Of a stretch of 64,000 bases of DNA, positions 1 through 12,540 are shown in pieces. The notes below the pieces were generated by a model. That model did no database searches. It was not told where the DNA came from and saw only the letters and a list, made by a program, of their open reading frames with translations. How positions within the stretch are numbered: the first letter of the stretch is position 1; each line of letters opens with the position of its first letter. The stretch is from the NCBI GenBank assembly GCA_027625915.1, contig JANTQA010000036.1:9197001-9261000 (forward strand), written 5' to 3'. The DNA comes from Anaeramoeba flamelloides. Taxonomy: Eukaryota > Metamonada > Anaeramoebidae. The position numbers and the translations under genes are program-made.

Positions 1-1
1 G

Positions 2-1063
2 AAATTTATTGATTTTGAAATATTTTGTCAAAATGGATTAATTGAATGTCTCGAAACCTCGATCAAATATTTGAGAAAATGCAAATTTTCGGAAATATCA
101 AGTGAAATCTTTGAAATCTTGATCAAAATTTACAAAATTAACAATCAATTTAAAAAGGTGTCACAATCTTATGTTTATTTAAAAAATGATTACGATTTGT
201 TAATTAAAGAAATGTTTGATTATCCTCGGACCTTTGGTAATTATTACCGAGTGGGATTTTATGGTAAAAATTTTGGGGAAAATAATGGCTTGGAATTTAT
301 TTACAAATGCCCAGACGAAATCCTGGTTTTCGATTTGAAACCCATTTTCAATCAAATATACACACAAAATGATAATTCTGGTATTAAAAAAATTATTTTC
401 TTGGAGTCAATCAAAAAGAATTTCCGCTTTGAAAAGGATAACTGCTATATCATATTAAATTCCGTAAAACCATATTTTACAGAAAAGCAAAGTAAAAAGA
501 GAATTACCACCTTTGAAAAAATGAATAACGTAAACAGATTTTATTATGAAAATTATTATTCGTTATCTGGTGATAAGAAAAAGTCAGAAAATGTTGATGA
601 TTGCTGCAGATTGAAAACCATTTTAACAACAGAGAACCATTTTCCCTATTTGAAAACAAGATCGAAAGTAATCAAAAAGGAAATCATTGATTTATCTCCA
701 ATACAGGTCGCGATAGAGGATATTAGAAAAAAAACGGTGCAGATCGAAATGGAATCAAGCAAAATTGAATTGAGGGCAAATATGATACAGGGATTGCTAA
801 TTGGTACTCTATTAACCCAAGTGAACGTTGGACCGTTGGAATACGCTAAAGTGTTTTTAGAAAATACGACAACCTTTGATAATATCCATGTCAAGGAATT
901 AAAAAATTCCTTTTCAAACTTTGTCATTTCCTTAAGAACTGCTCTTGATAAACATTTTATACAATTAGGTTATAAGAATCCAGAATTGCATGAAAAATTG
1001 GAAGAAGGCTTTCAACAATTTAATCAATTAATAAATCAAAGTATTTTGGATGGTGAAAATTAA
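2..1063 (+). CDS. DOCK-family Rho GEF, DHR-2 domain (zizimin-like), 5' partial
   Basis: The frame is open from the window edge (first full codon at base 2) to TAA at 1061-1063, giving 353 residues of the C-terminus. It matches the DHR-2 (DOCKER) catalytic domain of DOCK proteins, which load GTP on Rac/Cdc42-type GTPases. Visible landmarks are a helical lobe A (residues 1-75), YYRVGFYG at 81-88, EFIYK near 98, a FEKMNNVNRF segment near 171-180, KTILTTENHFPYLKTR near 205-220, ELSP-like DLSPIQVAIED at 230-240, and QG...VNVGPLEYAKVFL at 263-286. Similarity to zizimins (DOCK-C/D) looks closer than to DOCK180 (inference). The segment that carries the nucleotide-sensor loop holds about four extra residues compared with animal DOCKs as I remember them. 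The upstream C2/DHR-1 region lies outside the window. Confidence 0.9.
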   Translation, partial: KFIDFEIFCQNGLIECLETSIKYLRKCKFSEISSEIFEILIKIYKINNQFKKVSQSYVYLKNDYDLLIKEMFDYPRTFGNYYRVGFYGKNFGENNGLEFIYKCPDEILVFDLKPIFNQIYTQNDNSGIKKIIFLESIKKNFRFEKDNCYIILNSVKPYFTEKQSKKRITTFEKMNNVNRFYYENYYSLSGDKKKSENVDDCCRLKTILTTENHFPYLKTRSKVIKKEIIDLSPIQVAIEDIRKKTVQIEMESSKIELRANMIQGLLIGTLLTQVNVGPLEYAKVFLENTTTFDNIHVKELKNSFSNFVISLRTALDKHFIQLGYKNPELHEKLEEGFQQFNQLINQSILDGEN

Positions 1064-2202
1064 TTTCATATTTATATTATCTCTCGATATTATTACATTG
1101 GAATTTATTTTGCATTTTTAGTTACAAATATTAAACAAGAATTTTGAAATTAAAATTTTAATATTTTTCTCAAGATTTTAATAAATATGTCAGTTTCAAG
1201 AATATAGGCCATCTCCAGAAATAAGAATAACCAAATAATTTTTAATAATTGATTTGTTAATATCACGCTTTTATAAAAAAATAATTTGGATGATACAATT
1301 GTTTTCTGTTTTTTTTTAAAAGTTTAAATTTTAATATTTAATACTTATTTAATCTACAAATTTAATAAAAAAAATTTTTTTTTATTCAAGGATTCTTTTT
1401 TCAACTTTTTGGATTCTTTTACCTCAATATTTGGTATATATATATGTATGTATGAATGTGTGTATTCGAAAGATTTTTTTGTAAATTTAATTTTTTTTCA
1501 GTATACCATTTTTTTGAAAGATCAAAAATATTTTAATTTATGAACTTTAATTAAATATTCTTAATCTTTCCTAAAAAAACAAAAAAAAATTTGTATAAAT
1601 TTTCTTTTTGGCAATAAACAACAATTTTAGGGTAAAAAATTGTATTTTAAAAAGGATGAAAAGGCGGTTATTTTATCACTATTAAAACTCTATTTTGTCA
1701 ATTAATTTAATTTCAAATCCAAACCTTAAATATTCAAGAATATAATAATTTACAAAGTTTTTTTTTTTCAGTATGCCTTGTAGTACTCATTTAGAATTAG
1801 TAAAACACCAAAGTGACTTAAATGACTTGTGAGAAATAAAAATAATAAAATAATTAATTTTTTGAGATGATGCTCAGATTTTTCTAAATGAAATGGAATT
1901 ATTATGCCTTGTTTTGAACATATTGTAAAACAGTACTTTTAAGAAAGTATTTATTTTTTTAAAAAAAGAGTTTGCTGTGGCATTTTGATGGTATGTATCA
2001 AAGTTAAACAAAACCTTTTTTTTTATAAGCTATTTTGGTGTTTAATTTTCTTCTTATTTCTGAAAAATTATTTCAAAAGTTTTAAGTTCTGTTGATTTTT
2101 ATACTTTAGCAAAATTTAGTCATCAGAATTGAATTAATTTAGGAATAGATTTTATTGATTTTTCTCTTAAAGAGGAATTAAATTTTTAATATTCTTCCTT
2201 AA
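1064..2202. other. AT-rich intergenic, no gene seen
   Basis: Downstream flank of the DOCK gene. It consists of A/T homopolymer tracts and a short (TA)n near 1435. I found no coding frame, RNA gene or paired repeat that I could support here. Confidence 0.6.
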
Positions 2203-3143
2203 GGAAATAGTCTCTATTAATTTTTTTTTTTTGACCAATAACTAAATAAGGAATCCTTATCTTGAAATTTGTTTAAAATTGAAAATAGACAGGTTTTTTT
2301 CAATGTTAGAACTTTTTGTTCTTGTTTTTTTAAATTTTTACAATTTTGTCAAAAAAAGTGACTTTTTAAATTTTTTTTTTGAAAAAAATATCTTTAATAG
2401 ATGAGAAATTTTTGATTAATTTTGGATTTAATTATTTTCTCAAAAATAATATTTATTCTTATTTTGAAAAACGAAAAAATAATTTAAAACTAGTGATTAT
2501 TTTCTCTTTCACTTCTGTTCATCCAACTTGACTCTATAAAGATTTCAATTTGTTTTATCAATAATTACTTTTTTAAAAAATAGTTCTTATTCTTTTCTTT
2601 TTTTTTTTTTGATTCTGAAAAAAAATTTTGGAATGATAATTTGGGAAAACTTAAAAAAACTTCAAATTCAACAAAAACAAAAGAATGTAAACTCAAAAAG
2701 TAGATTTATGAAAAAAAAAGAATGATACAAGAAAAGAAAGAAAATCTATAATTTTGAGTAAAGCATATATTACATATTTTTTTCGAATCAAACTATTTTT
2801 TCATGCAAATCCAAAAAAAAAACCTTTTCAGGTTTATTTTTCAAACTATTTTTCGTAGGTATTCCACAAACATAACAAGGTTTTGCTTTCTTGCTCATAT
2901 TTTTTTTTTTATTTTTTGTATTTTTGCGAAAAGTTGAAAAAAAAGAAACTTTCAAAAAAGTGAAAAAAAGGTAAATTTTTTTATTTCTATAAAAACGATA
3001 ACTAAATTTAATGAATGTCATTTAACGAGATTTCATTACTATACTAAGAAGTTTTTCACTTTGATTTCAAATCAAAGTAATTGGCAAAAAAAATACTAAA
3101 TCTCTATTAATTTACCTAAAAAAAATTAATAGAGACTAGTCCC
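2203..3143. mobile_element. TTAA-flanked non-autonomous DNA transposon, 941 bp
   Basis: TTAA lies on both sides (2199-2202 and 3144-3147). The terminal inverted repeats read GGAAATAGTCTCTATTAA at the left and, on the opposite strand, GGGACTAGTCTCTATTAA at the right. A TTAA target duplication is characteristic of piggyBac-type elements, though their termini usually start CC(C), so the superfamily is inferred. The first ~105 bp and last ~90 bp are almost the same as the whole of the 170-bp element at 22460-22629, which makes that copy an internal-deletion derivative of this longer form. The only open frame inside is a 36-codon minus-strand ORF. Confidence 0.75.
2788..2898 (-). CDS. Tiny ORF with CxxC motif inside the TTAA element
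   Basis: A 36-codon frame from ATG at 2898 to TGA, carrying KPCYVCGIPTK at residues 6-16 and then a Lys-rich stretch. A CxxC pair resembles half of a zinc-binding site, such as begin ZAD/THAP-type or end piggyBac-type transposase zinc fingers, but the partner Cys/His pair is absent. It lies inside the 941-bp element, so it may be a scrap of transposase, or may be chance. No function can be assigned. Confidence 0.2.
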   Translation of the reverse strand: MSKKAKPCYVCGIPTKNSLKNKPEKVFFLDLHEKIV

Positions 3144-3240
3144 TTAACTTTCTAATATTTAGAGTTAGAGAATGTGGAAAGAGATCAAAAAAGGATTCTT
3201 GAACTTTTTTCATTTACCATTTTATATTTTAATATATAAT

Positions 3241-3430
3241 CAGCTCCAGTTTTAAACACAAACTTTCAAGGGAATTTAAAGCACAGAAAAATCTCAAATA
3301 AGGAACATTTATTGGAATTTTTTTATACACACATTATTTTACTAGAATTTGAATTTTGTGATGTAATTTGAGATTTTTTTTTTGAGTTAAATTTTGTTCA
3401 AATTTTGTTTCTTAAAAGTGGAACTATCTG
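3241..3430. mobile_element. Decayed ~190-bp CAGTCAG-type palindromic MITE
   Basis: Diverged copy of the family found at 34413 and 42151-43520. The left arm has TTTTAAACACAAACTTTCAA and GAATTTAAAGCACAG; the right arm ends CTTAAAAGTGGAACTATCTG, where intact copies have GTGAAACTGACTG. Internal repeats are still recognisable, but the arms have lost pairing, so this is probably the oldest copy in the window. Confidence 0.6.
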
Positions 3431-6075
3431 TTTCTATGTTAAATTTTGTACTTTCTCAATGTATTTAATTTATAACCCCATATTGGAACATTAACCATAC
3501 AAATAATATCTCTTTTATTATATATGATAAACCCCCAAGACTAAATCTATTGAAATTATTTGTTATTTTTATGAAAATTTAATTATATTATTAGATTTAT
3601 CATTTTAAAAACTGAATAAGTAAAAGATTTTAAATTTATTCTGAGTAAAATTAATCTCATATTAGTGTTAACATAAAAGCATGAAAGGATCATTCCTTCA
3701 TAGCAACATTTGAAAATTTTAAAATATGTTTTTAGTGATAAGTAACTTCCAAATTTTGAAAGTGAAATATATAAAAAATCTGATCTACTAAGAAATCAAG
3801 AAATGAAATTTTTTTGAGTTAGATCAAATGTTTTTTTTTTCATTTTTTTTGAAAAAGAGAATTATTTCATCGGCCAAGTTATTTACAGTGGATTTGCTCC
3901 ATCCTCAATGGGTGACTTGAAAATAAAAATATTATTGTAAAATAGCCCTTCTTTTGATTAATAAAATTCAAATAATAAAGAAAAATGATATTATCTCGTT
4001 GTACAAAAAATTCAAATAACATATAAAAAATTTTGAGAGGATCTCATTGTCAAAAAATTCAATAGAAAAAAAAGTTGAAAAGTATTCTCAATTCCTACAA
4101 TCAAAAATTTTTAAAAAAAAAAATACTTATTTCTTTTTTTGAATTTTTAAGAGGTTAAATTTCTTCAATTTAATATATATTGATATCTATTAATAAAATC
4201 AATTTAATTTGATTTAAACAAAATTCTGGTTAGATTGTGACTCTGTATATTTGACAAAGTTAGGATTTTGTAACATTCTTAAGAGAAAACGATATCTTTT
4301 TTGAGAAAAATGAAAAAAATAAATAAAAAAAAAACTTGGAGATCTCAAAAAGCACCAAAGAGCTATACTTTAGGAAATGGACACAATAATTTTCAAAATC
4401 ATATATTCTAGCCATTATAATTGGAAATTGAGTGTCACTCTTTGGCGTTTTTTTTCTAAAATTGTCCTCTTTTTTGATTGTTGATTCTTGGAGATTGATC
4501 ACACTTCACATGTTGGTTTGTTTTTGGTTTGTATTATGTACTCATAAAATTATAATTTTTTTTTTTCCATTTCAGAAAATTATTTTTAACCTTAAAGAAT
4601 TGACCTTTAAAAAATACGAAAACCTTCAGGTAATTTTAGTTATTTTTATTTGTGATTTTATTCAAATTTTGGTTTTTGATACAAAAAAAAAAGTTAAAAT
4701 CTTTAAATATAAAAAATCGCAAAAACCAAATATTTTTAGTGAGATTTACCTATTTTATTTTTCATTCAATTTTCTTTCAATATTTAAATTACTTTTCTTC
4801 TTCACAAATAAACCTGATTTCAAAATTGTGAATCATCTTATATAAAAAATGAATATATATAAATATATATATATATATATATTATCCTTTAGTATTTAAT
4901 AACAACTAATATTTAAATCTGATTCATAATTCACATTTGAATCATCCAAAATTTATAAAAACCTGTTTTATAAAATTTTTTAAATAAAATAAAATCAATA
5001 ACTACAAAAAGTAAGTTAGAATTGGTGAAATGGACATTGTGGTTTTTTTTATTACGAGCTTTGACTAAAAAAAGTTTCAAAAAAGATTTTTTGGTAATAA
5101 TTAAAATTGAATTTTAAAAAAAATTTTAATCTTTCACTTTTCTAAATGATTATTTGTATTGTCGAAGATCTTTTTTTTTTTCCATATTATCTTTCAGAAA
5201 AAAGAAAAAAATATCAAAAAAAAAAAAAAAAAGAAAAACACAAGAAAATAAAATCAAAAAAAAAAGAATATTATAATCAAAGAAAAAAAAAATAGAAGAA
5301 GAAAAAGAAAAGAAAAAAATTTTGAAAAAGTATAAAACAAACAAAAGAAAAAAAAAATGTGAAAAAGCAAAACTAAAATTTGCATAATGAGAAAAAATGA
5401 TTCTAATCCAAAAATTTGAAAATATTTTTTGTTAAGAATACTGGGATAAAAAACCTCAAAACAACTCCCATTAACATTCTAAATTGAGTTAAAATTTTTG
5501 AAAAATAGTTTAATTTTTCAATTTTTATTTAAATTCAAACAATATAATAAATATTTTTGAAATTGTTAAAAAAGAAATAGTTGTATTTCAAAAAAAAAAA
5601 AAATTATAATAAAATAAAAGACCTCAAAAAGAAAAATAAATGAAAGTAATTATATAACCACAACACCATTGAACTTTCATAATCAATGTTCATCTAATGT
5701 TTATAAAACAAAAAATACCAAAATATGATTTTAACATTTATTAAATTATATTATTCTTTTTTATTATTTTTTACCACAGTCTTATAATCAACCATTAACC
5801 TTTATTATTATTAATATTTTTATGTTTTATTTTTTGTTTATTTTTATTTTATTTTTTTTTTTTTGCTTTTTATTGTTATAGATTTTAACCTTTTTACTTT
5901 TTCAACTATAAAAATAATAATTTATTTTATTTTAGTCTTGTCAATTTTTATTTTCCAGTTATTTAAAGAAAAGCTATACCTTTGATTCAACATACTTTCA
6001 TATTGATAATTGGTATAAAAATCCCTAAATAAGGAGATTAGTGATTCTGAGAAACAGGAGTACTATTTTTTGATA
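3431..6075. other. AT-rich intergenic with simple repeats, no gene seen
   Basis: Contains a (TA)n microsatellite at about 4852-4880 and an A-rich purine tract at about 5165-5360. Long frames here (for example about 4432-4845) are T/A-biased, lack a good start and show no domain. I judge them chance. Confidence 0.5.
4875..5100 (+). repeat. Dispersed repeat, copy 1 (partner at about 28990)
   Basis: Begins ATCCTTTAGTATT and continues through ATAATTCAC and AGCTTTGACTAAAAAAAG. The same ordered words recur at about 28990-29215 in the same orientation (ATCCTTTAGTATTC, ATAATTCACGTTT, GAACTTTGACTGAAAAAAAG). It is diverged, with no clear termini. Confidence 0.45.
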
Positions 6076-6606
6076 TAAACTAGATTCCAAAAAATTGGAC
6101 ACAGTTTAAACAGTTGAAAGAACATCATTACTGTACTTTAAATTCAAATTGGAAAGAATTTTGATTTTACCAACAATTTCATTTTTGGTCTTTTTTGTTT
6201 TGTTTTCATTTCCTTTTTTGGAGTTACCTAATCTGTTTTGTTCGATTGAAGATTTTTTTTCAATGGTTGATAGAAGATTAGTGTTGAGTTTGTTTAATAG
6301 AAAAATCATATACAATGGGTAGATGGTATCTTATCATTTGATCGATCAACAATTGTTGGTGAAATTTCAACAAATTTACCAATACATTTTTTGTTCCGCT
6401 CGTTTCATTATTTTGGACACACCTGTTTTTATTTTTGGGTTTTAAATTTTTTTCTTTTATTTGGATTAAAATGATTAATTATTAAAAGATTAATAATGGG
6501 TAACTTAAATGTGGTTTAATATTAGGTTTGGAAAAATACAATAAATTGGGTGTTTTTTTGCCTATTTTTGATTTTGGGTGTGTCCAAATTTTTGGAACGG
6601 GGTTTA
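6076..6606 (+). mobile_element. 531-bp TA-flanked MITE, TIR ending TTGGACACA
   Basis: Ends are inverted: TAAACTAGATTCCAAAAA at the left against, on the other strand, TAAACCCCGTTCCAAAAA at the right, both leading into TTGGACAC. TA flanks each end. TA duplication and a TTTGGACACACC-like terminus are typical of Tc1/mariner-type elements (inference on superfamily). No transposase frame is present. Diverged relatives occur at about 12640-13015 (-), 26480-26640 (+, partial), 48690-49040 (-), 49325-49775 (+) and 56190-56965 (-), making it the most scattered family here. Confidence 0.65.
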
Positions 6607-7437
6607 TATTCACTGAAGATTCAATGATAAAAAATCAATACAGTTTATTACTTAAAACAAGTATGGAAACTTGATTGAATTCACAACCTTGTAGAAATAG
6701 TATAAATAAATTTCTAGCAACCCCACTTAACTCTAAATGTAATTTGTTGTTTTAAAGAAAATTTTATTTCAACAAAATATGGAAAATTCATCCATTTATT
6801 ATCAATTTTTGATTCTTAGATATATGATCAGAGCTGATCTTTTGATTTTCTATTCGATCTGATGATTAAAAAATTAATTTTTACAATCAAAAAAAAGATT
6901 ATTTTTTATTTTTACAAAAATAATCTTAATTTGGACACATGATTTTAAAAATTATAATAAGAAATAGAAAAAGAAATTAAAAAAAAAAAATAAAATATAG
7001 ACAATTTATTATTTTGGTATTTAGAAAATAAATATCTAAACAAAACATTACTAAAATGTTAATATACAATGTTTTATTTTTTTAAAAAAATTTTATTCGT
7101 TCAAAGATGTAATTTTATAAAATTTTACTGTTGGGGTTAAGAAATTAAATATTATAATTTATGTATTCATTATTTTAAACTTACTATTCGAGGATAAGAT
7201 TAGGCAGTTTTTTTTTTCATTTCAAAAGAAAAAATAAAATTAAAAATTATGTTACCTCTTAGTAATTATCCAATACTTCTAATCCAATTTAAAATCTCAA
7301 AAAAAAAAAAAAAGAATGAAGCTAATTGGAAATACCATGAAAGTAATTATTATAATTAATAAATATTACCAAAATTCCATTTGTATATATATAATGAAAT
7401 AAAATACAATACTTTCATAACTCTGAGAAGAATAATT
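6607..7437. other. AT-rich intergenic, 3' flank of minus-strand gene
   Basis: Lies between the 531-bp element and the stop codon of the large minus-strand gene. It presumably holds that gene's 3' UTR and polyadenylation signals, but nothing specific could be singled out. Confidence 0.4.
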
Positions 7438-10400
7438 TTAATTTATTTGGGAATTTGTATTTCTACTTAAACTAAGTCGTGCCTTTTCAATTTCTAAAGC
7501 TAAAAATTCTTCGTTTCTTGTAATTTCTTCTTCATCTCCAATACTATAGGTTTCTTCTGAATTCAAAAAATCTGGATGTATTCCAAATTCGTTTTCTTGG
7601 AGATTATTAAAATTTTCATTATTATTATTAATATTATTGTCACTATCATCATCATTATTATTCTCATCATCATCATCATCATTATAGCCATAATTATACA
7701 AATTCCCATTCCCATTTTCATTCCCGTTTCTGTTCTGAAGACTAATATCATTATTATTCATTGAAATGTTTGAGGGCAAATTTTTTGGAATTATTCTTAC
7801 TTTAGCCATTTTTTGGATTGTAAATTCAAAATGATTTTCACTGCTTGTTGAAGTATCTTTTTCATTGTTCATATTTAACTGTTGTTGAGAACGGGATAAT
7901 CTTAAAGTATGTGCAACTTTAACTGGTTTATATGCCTGAGAATGATGTTTTTTGGGAAATTTTTTATTAGTTTTTACTTCGTTATGATGTTTTTTGTTTA
8001 AAATTTGCAGTTCATTTTTTAAATTAATTGAATTAGACAATTTTAAAAAGATTTCGTCGTTATCACTTCTTTGATCCTTATTATTTTCATCATCATCATC
8101 ATCATCATCCTTATTATCATCACCATCACCATCTTCATCAGTATCATCACCACCATCACCATCATCATCATCATCATTATTATTATTATTATCATCATCA
8201 TCATCATCATTTGAATTTCCTCGTTTACTGTAATTTCCGTCATTGTCTCCCTTTTTTGAGTAATTAATAGAATATATTTCAGAATTAGTATTTTCATATT
8301 CATATTGTTTAATTTTATAAGATTGTGCTAAATCATTAGTATTTGTTGATTCAAAGAGATTTTTATTAGAATGTATCATCGAATTAGAATTAAAATGTGT
8401 TTCATTTTCAATTCCAAATTCATATTCGGATTTGTATTCAGATTCAGGTTTAGATTCAGATTCTTTTTTTTGTAATTTTGGATCTGATTTTAATTCATCT
8501 TTGTTCTTTTCATCATCATCATCATCACCCTTATTTTGATTTTCTTTATTGACATTAATTTGTTTACTATTTTCATTCTTCAAAATTGATTTTTTTCTTT
8601 TCTTCTGTTTGATTGCATTTGTTTCTTTTAAACGAATAATTTCAATAGATTGTTCGCGAAGTGATCTTAAGTTCCATCCTCTGTTTTCCAATTTCTTTTT
8701 TATTCTTGCTATTTGAGCTAAATTATTTTTATATTCTTCAAATAATTTCGTATTTTGAATTTTTAATTCATTTTCGTCAATTGAATCTGAAGATTCTGAA
8801 TAAGAAATATCATCTAATTCTATTGGATTTTCTTCATTGTGCATTTTAAGATTACCATCCGCACTATCATCATCGTCATCACCATCATTTATATTATTTT
8901 CATTTTCATATGTTTTTTTTTCCATCTCATTATATTTATTCCCATTTAGATTTTTTTTATGTTTGGAAATTTTTAAAATTCTTTCTCTCAAAGAAAGGCC
9001 AACGATTATTGTACCCAAAATAAAAATGGCATATGGAAGCGAAATGTTAAAAAGAGAATCGATATTGAAAGACAATAATGATAATAAAATTAAATAAAAT
9101 CCAAATAATATTTTATTTTCAGTGCCAAATCTATCCATTGTGTCTAATTTATAAGGACGGATAATTAAAATCAATATCAGCATAATAATTAATAAAACAA
9201 ATACTGAAGCAACTTGATAAGAATCGAGATAAGTTAACGAAATAATCGCGATATTGTTTGTGTTATCAGTGCCAGTATCAGTATCGTCACTTTGATCAAG
9301 TTTTCTAAAAATGACTGTAATAATTAATAAAATTTTAAAAATAAATTCAATTAATTCCCAATAAATAAATCTATAAGATTTCCACATCCAACCAAACTTG
9401 ACATTAAAAGAATCAGATTCGAATTTTTTTTTTTTGGCAACAGTAATACAAATAAAAAAAATTAAAGGGATTAAAATTATTTCAAAAATAATTGTAAAAA
9501 GCACTAAATAGAAAAAAAATTGCCAATCCTTTTCATGAATAATTATTTTTTGATTTGTATTTAAATAATGAATTTCCATTTCCTCATTGTATTTGAAATC
9601 AAAAAGATCAATAAATAATATTAAAATTGTAGGATAGAAATATTTTAAACTTTTGGTATAAAAAGAAAAAAGTTTTTCTTTTAAATGTGGATATTTGGCT
9701 TTGGTATTTTTTAAGCAATAATTAATTAAAATCCAAATTATTGAACAAATAATTAATAATATGAGAGGGAAAATTGTAATAATTAACCATTTTAATATTA
9801 AATTATAATTTTGATAGCATTCTTGATAAAGAAAAGAACCCAAATCCAAGATGAAAAATGAAGATCCAATTCTAAACCAACCTTTAAAAACTGATTGCCA
9901 ATTGAATTTAAAACTAACCAATATAGCAATTAATTGAATAAAAGTTAAAATCATTCCTTTAATTTGAATTTTATCTTGAATAAAAAAATACCAATATATA
10001 TTATTAGCATTATTATCATTATCATTATTATCATTTTCATTATTATCATCATTATTATTATCATTATCATTTTTATTATCATTTTTATTATTATTATTAT
10101 TATCATTATTATTATCATTTTTATTTTTATATTTTTTGTTCGTTTTTAAAATAATTATTACCAAAAAAGTTATTGTTGTTATGATACAAATAATTATTGT
10201 GCTAATTTCTGCGGCTGTTGGGCATGTTCTACAATCATAATTTAGCATAAACCTATTCTCAATACAGGTAGAGCAAATTTGATCTGGATCTCTACCTTCA
10301 ATACATTGATTTCCACCTATGCAGCCAAATTCTATTGAACATTTTTCGCAAGCTGTGCATCCCTTATCATTGTTTATGGAATTAATTGGACATTTTTGGC

Positions 10401-12509
10401 AGCTTGATAAAGTGCTGTTTTTATAATATCCTTTGCTACAAGAGATGCATTCTGAATTCTGTGTATTTGATTGTGTGCCGTCTGGGCATTGGATACAACT
10501 TGAAGAGCCTGTTTTATTAGAAATATAATTATCAGAACAAGAATTACAATCATTGATTGAAATTGAACCCTCAATGTTATTAAAAGTGCCAATGGAGCAT
10601 TTTAAACAAAAATCTATTGAATTGGTTCCTAAATTATCATTATAAGTCCCAACGGGGCATTTCAAACAAGTTTCAATGCTCTGTGAAGCAACAGTAAACG
10701 AATATGTTCCCTGTGGGCATTTGGTGCAATCTGAAATATTTTTTGATCCATAATTTTCATTATAAGTTCCCGATAAACAGTTATAGCAAGTAGAAGATTT
10801 TTCAAATTCATTATAGCTGCCTGGGCCACAAACATTACAATAAGTTACACCAATTTGAGATGAATAAAGGCCTGGCAAACAGCTCATGCAAGTTTCTAAA
10901 AACGTGCTAATCGATTTATTAGTACTAATACCATAGGTTCCCTTGGGGCATTCGTTACAATTGCCGTAATATGAAGTGTATGATCCATTTGGACAATAAA
11001 AATCAAGTGAAATTAAAATTATATCAAATTCTCCACCATTATGAGTTTTGTTAAAGGCATTATCAGTGGTTTGTAAAGTGTGCTCATTTGCATCAATTGA
11101 TCCTGTTGTAATAATATTAAATAAATTATTATCATTCCCTTCCCCATTCTTCGTATTATTATAAATCTTTGTTGAGAAAATTTCATTGCTTGGTATTGAA
11201 ATTTTCTTTATTAATTTATTATATGTTTTTGAAAATATGGCAATAAAGGAACCATTGCCAAAGTAATAGCTATTGCCATCATCTGTAAAGTCTTTATTCT
11301 GTTGAAAGTTGCCATCATCTTCACCATAATAAAGATTATTCGAATTCTTGGTTACCAAATTTTCCTCAAATAATTTACCCTTACCAGATAAAATAATTTT
11401 TTTATTTTCATCGAATTGGATTGAATTAATTTCAATATTTTCTCCGATTTTCCCCATATAACTGCAATAGGCAAGATCTTGGCTGATATTAAAAGAAAAA
11501 TACATCCCTTCAAGTATTTTACTTTCTGGTGTATTCAGCATACTTTCTTGATAGCTATTAGTGCTGGTTGGTAGATTTTCACTTGTTGTAGATCCCGAAA
11601 ACCAATATAATTCTTTTAATTCATCATAATAAACACTATAACAAAAATCATTACCACTTCCTCCAAACCATGCTGACTTATAATTCGAAAGGTCCGTCAA
11701 ATCAAAAGAAATTAATAAACAAGAATATTCACCCCCTGGGTATTCACCCTTATGATTTGTATGCTCAATGAATTCTGTGGAATTTGTCGTCGCTGAAATA
11801 ATTATATTATTATACGAATCTAACACCATCATTGTTGATGTAGGTTTTAAAAACCCGTCAAAATCTGTACTTCCATAAACAGTTGTATTTAAATATAGAT
11901 AATCTTCATCTAAAATTATTACAAAAATATCAACACCGCCATAATATTCATCTGCCCCTTCAGTTGATAATTCCCCTTGAACGTTTCCAGTGATTATTGT
12001 TTTATTATTTTCAAGTTCAATTGCAGAATAAACTATTATATATAATATTAATCAATATATAAAGAATAAGAGATAGACAGAGATTATTTATTGAGTTTTT
12101 ATGTTTCTTTTTAGAAAAGTTGAAAGATAATTTTATCTAAATAAAAAGACCAAATGACTTTTAATTAGAATATCTAAATGTTTAATAAATTATTTCTTTA
12201 CCAAAATGTAAATCTCTTATTTAAAAAAAAAAAAAAAAAAATTTTTTTTTCTTTTATTGGTAATTTTCTGTTTTCGCCTTTTGAAATCATCTAATAAATT
12301 GGTCTCTTTTCTCTTTTTTCGAAAAACAAAGAGACCTAACAATTTTAATTTTATTGAATAGATGTATTTTCTTTCAATCAAAACATAAGTAAAAAAAAAA
12401 TGTTTGGATTTAATACATTGTTTTCCAACAACAAAATGAAATTTACTTCGTTTCCAAACTTTAAACTTGAATTAAAAAAAGTTTTTTACAAATCAAAATA
12501 ACATTTTTG

Positions 12510-12540
<31 letters not shown>

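Noticed and set aside
4432-4845. 137-codon plus-strand frame
   Set aside because: Begins at GTG, is dominated by Phe/Ile/Lys from AT tracts, has no domain, and matches what chance gives in DNA this AT-rich.
9964-10149. Poly-Ile plus-strand frame
   Set aside because: Antisense shadow of the Asn/Asp-coding triplets in the surface-protein gene.
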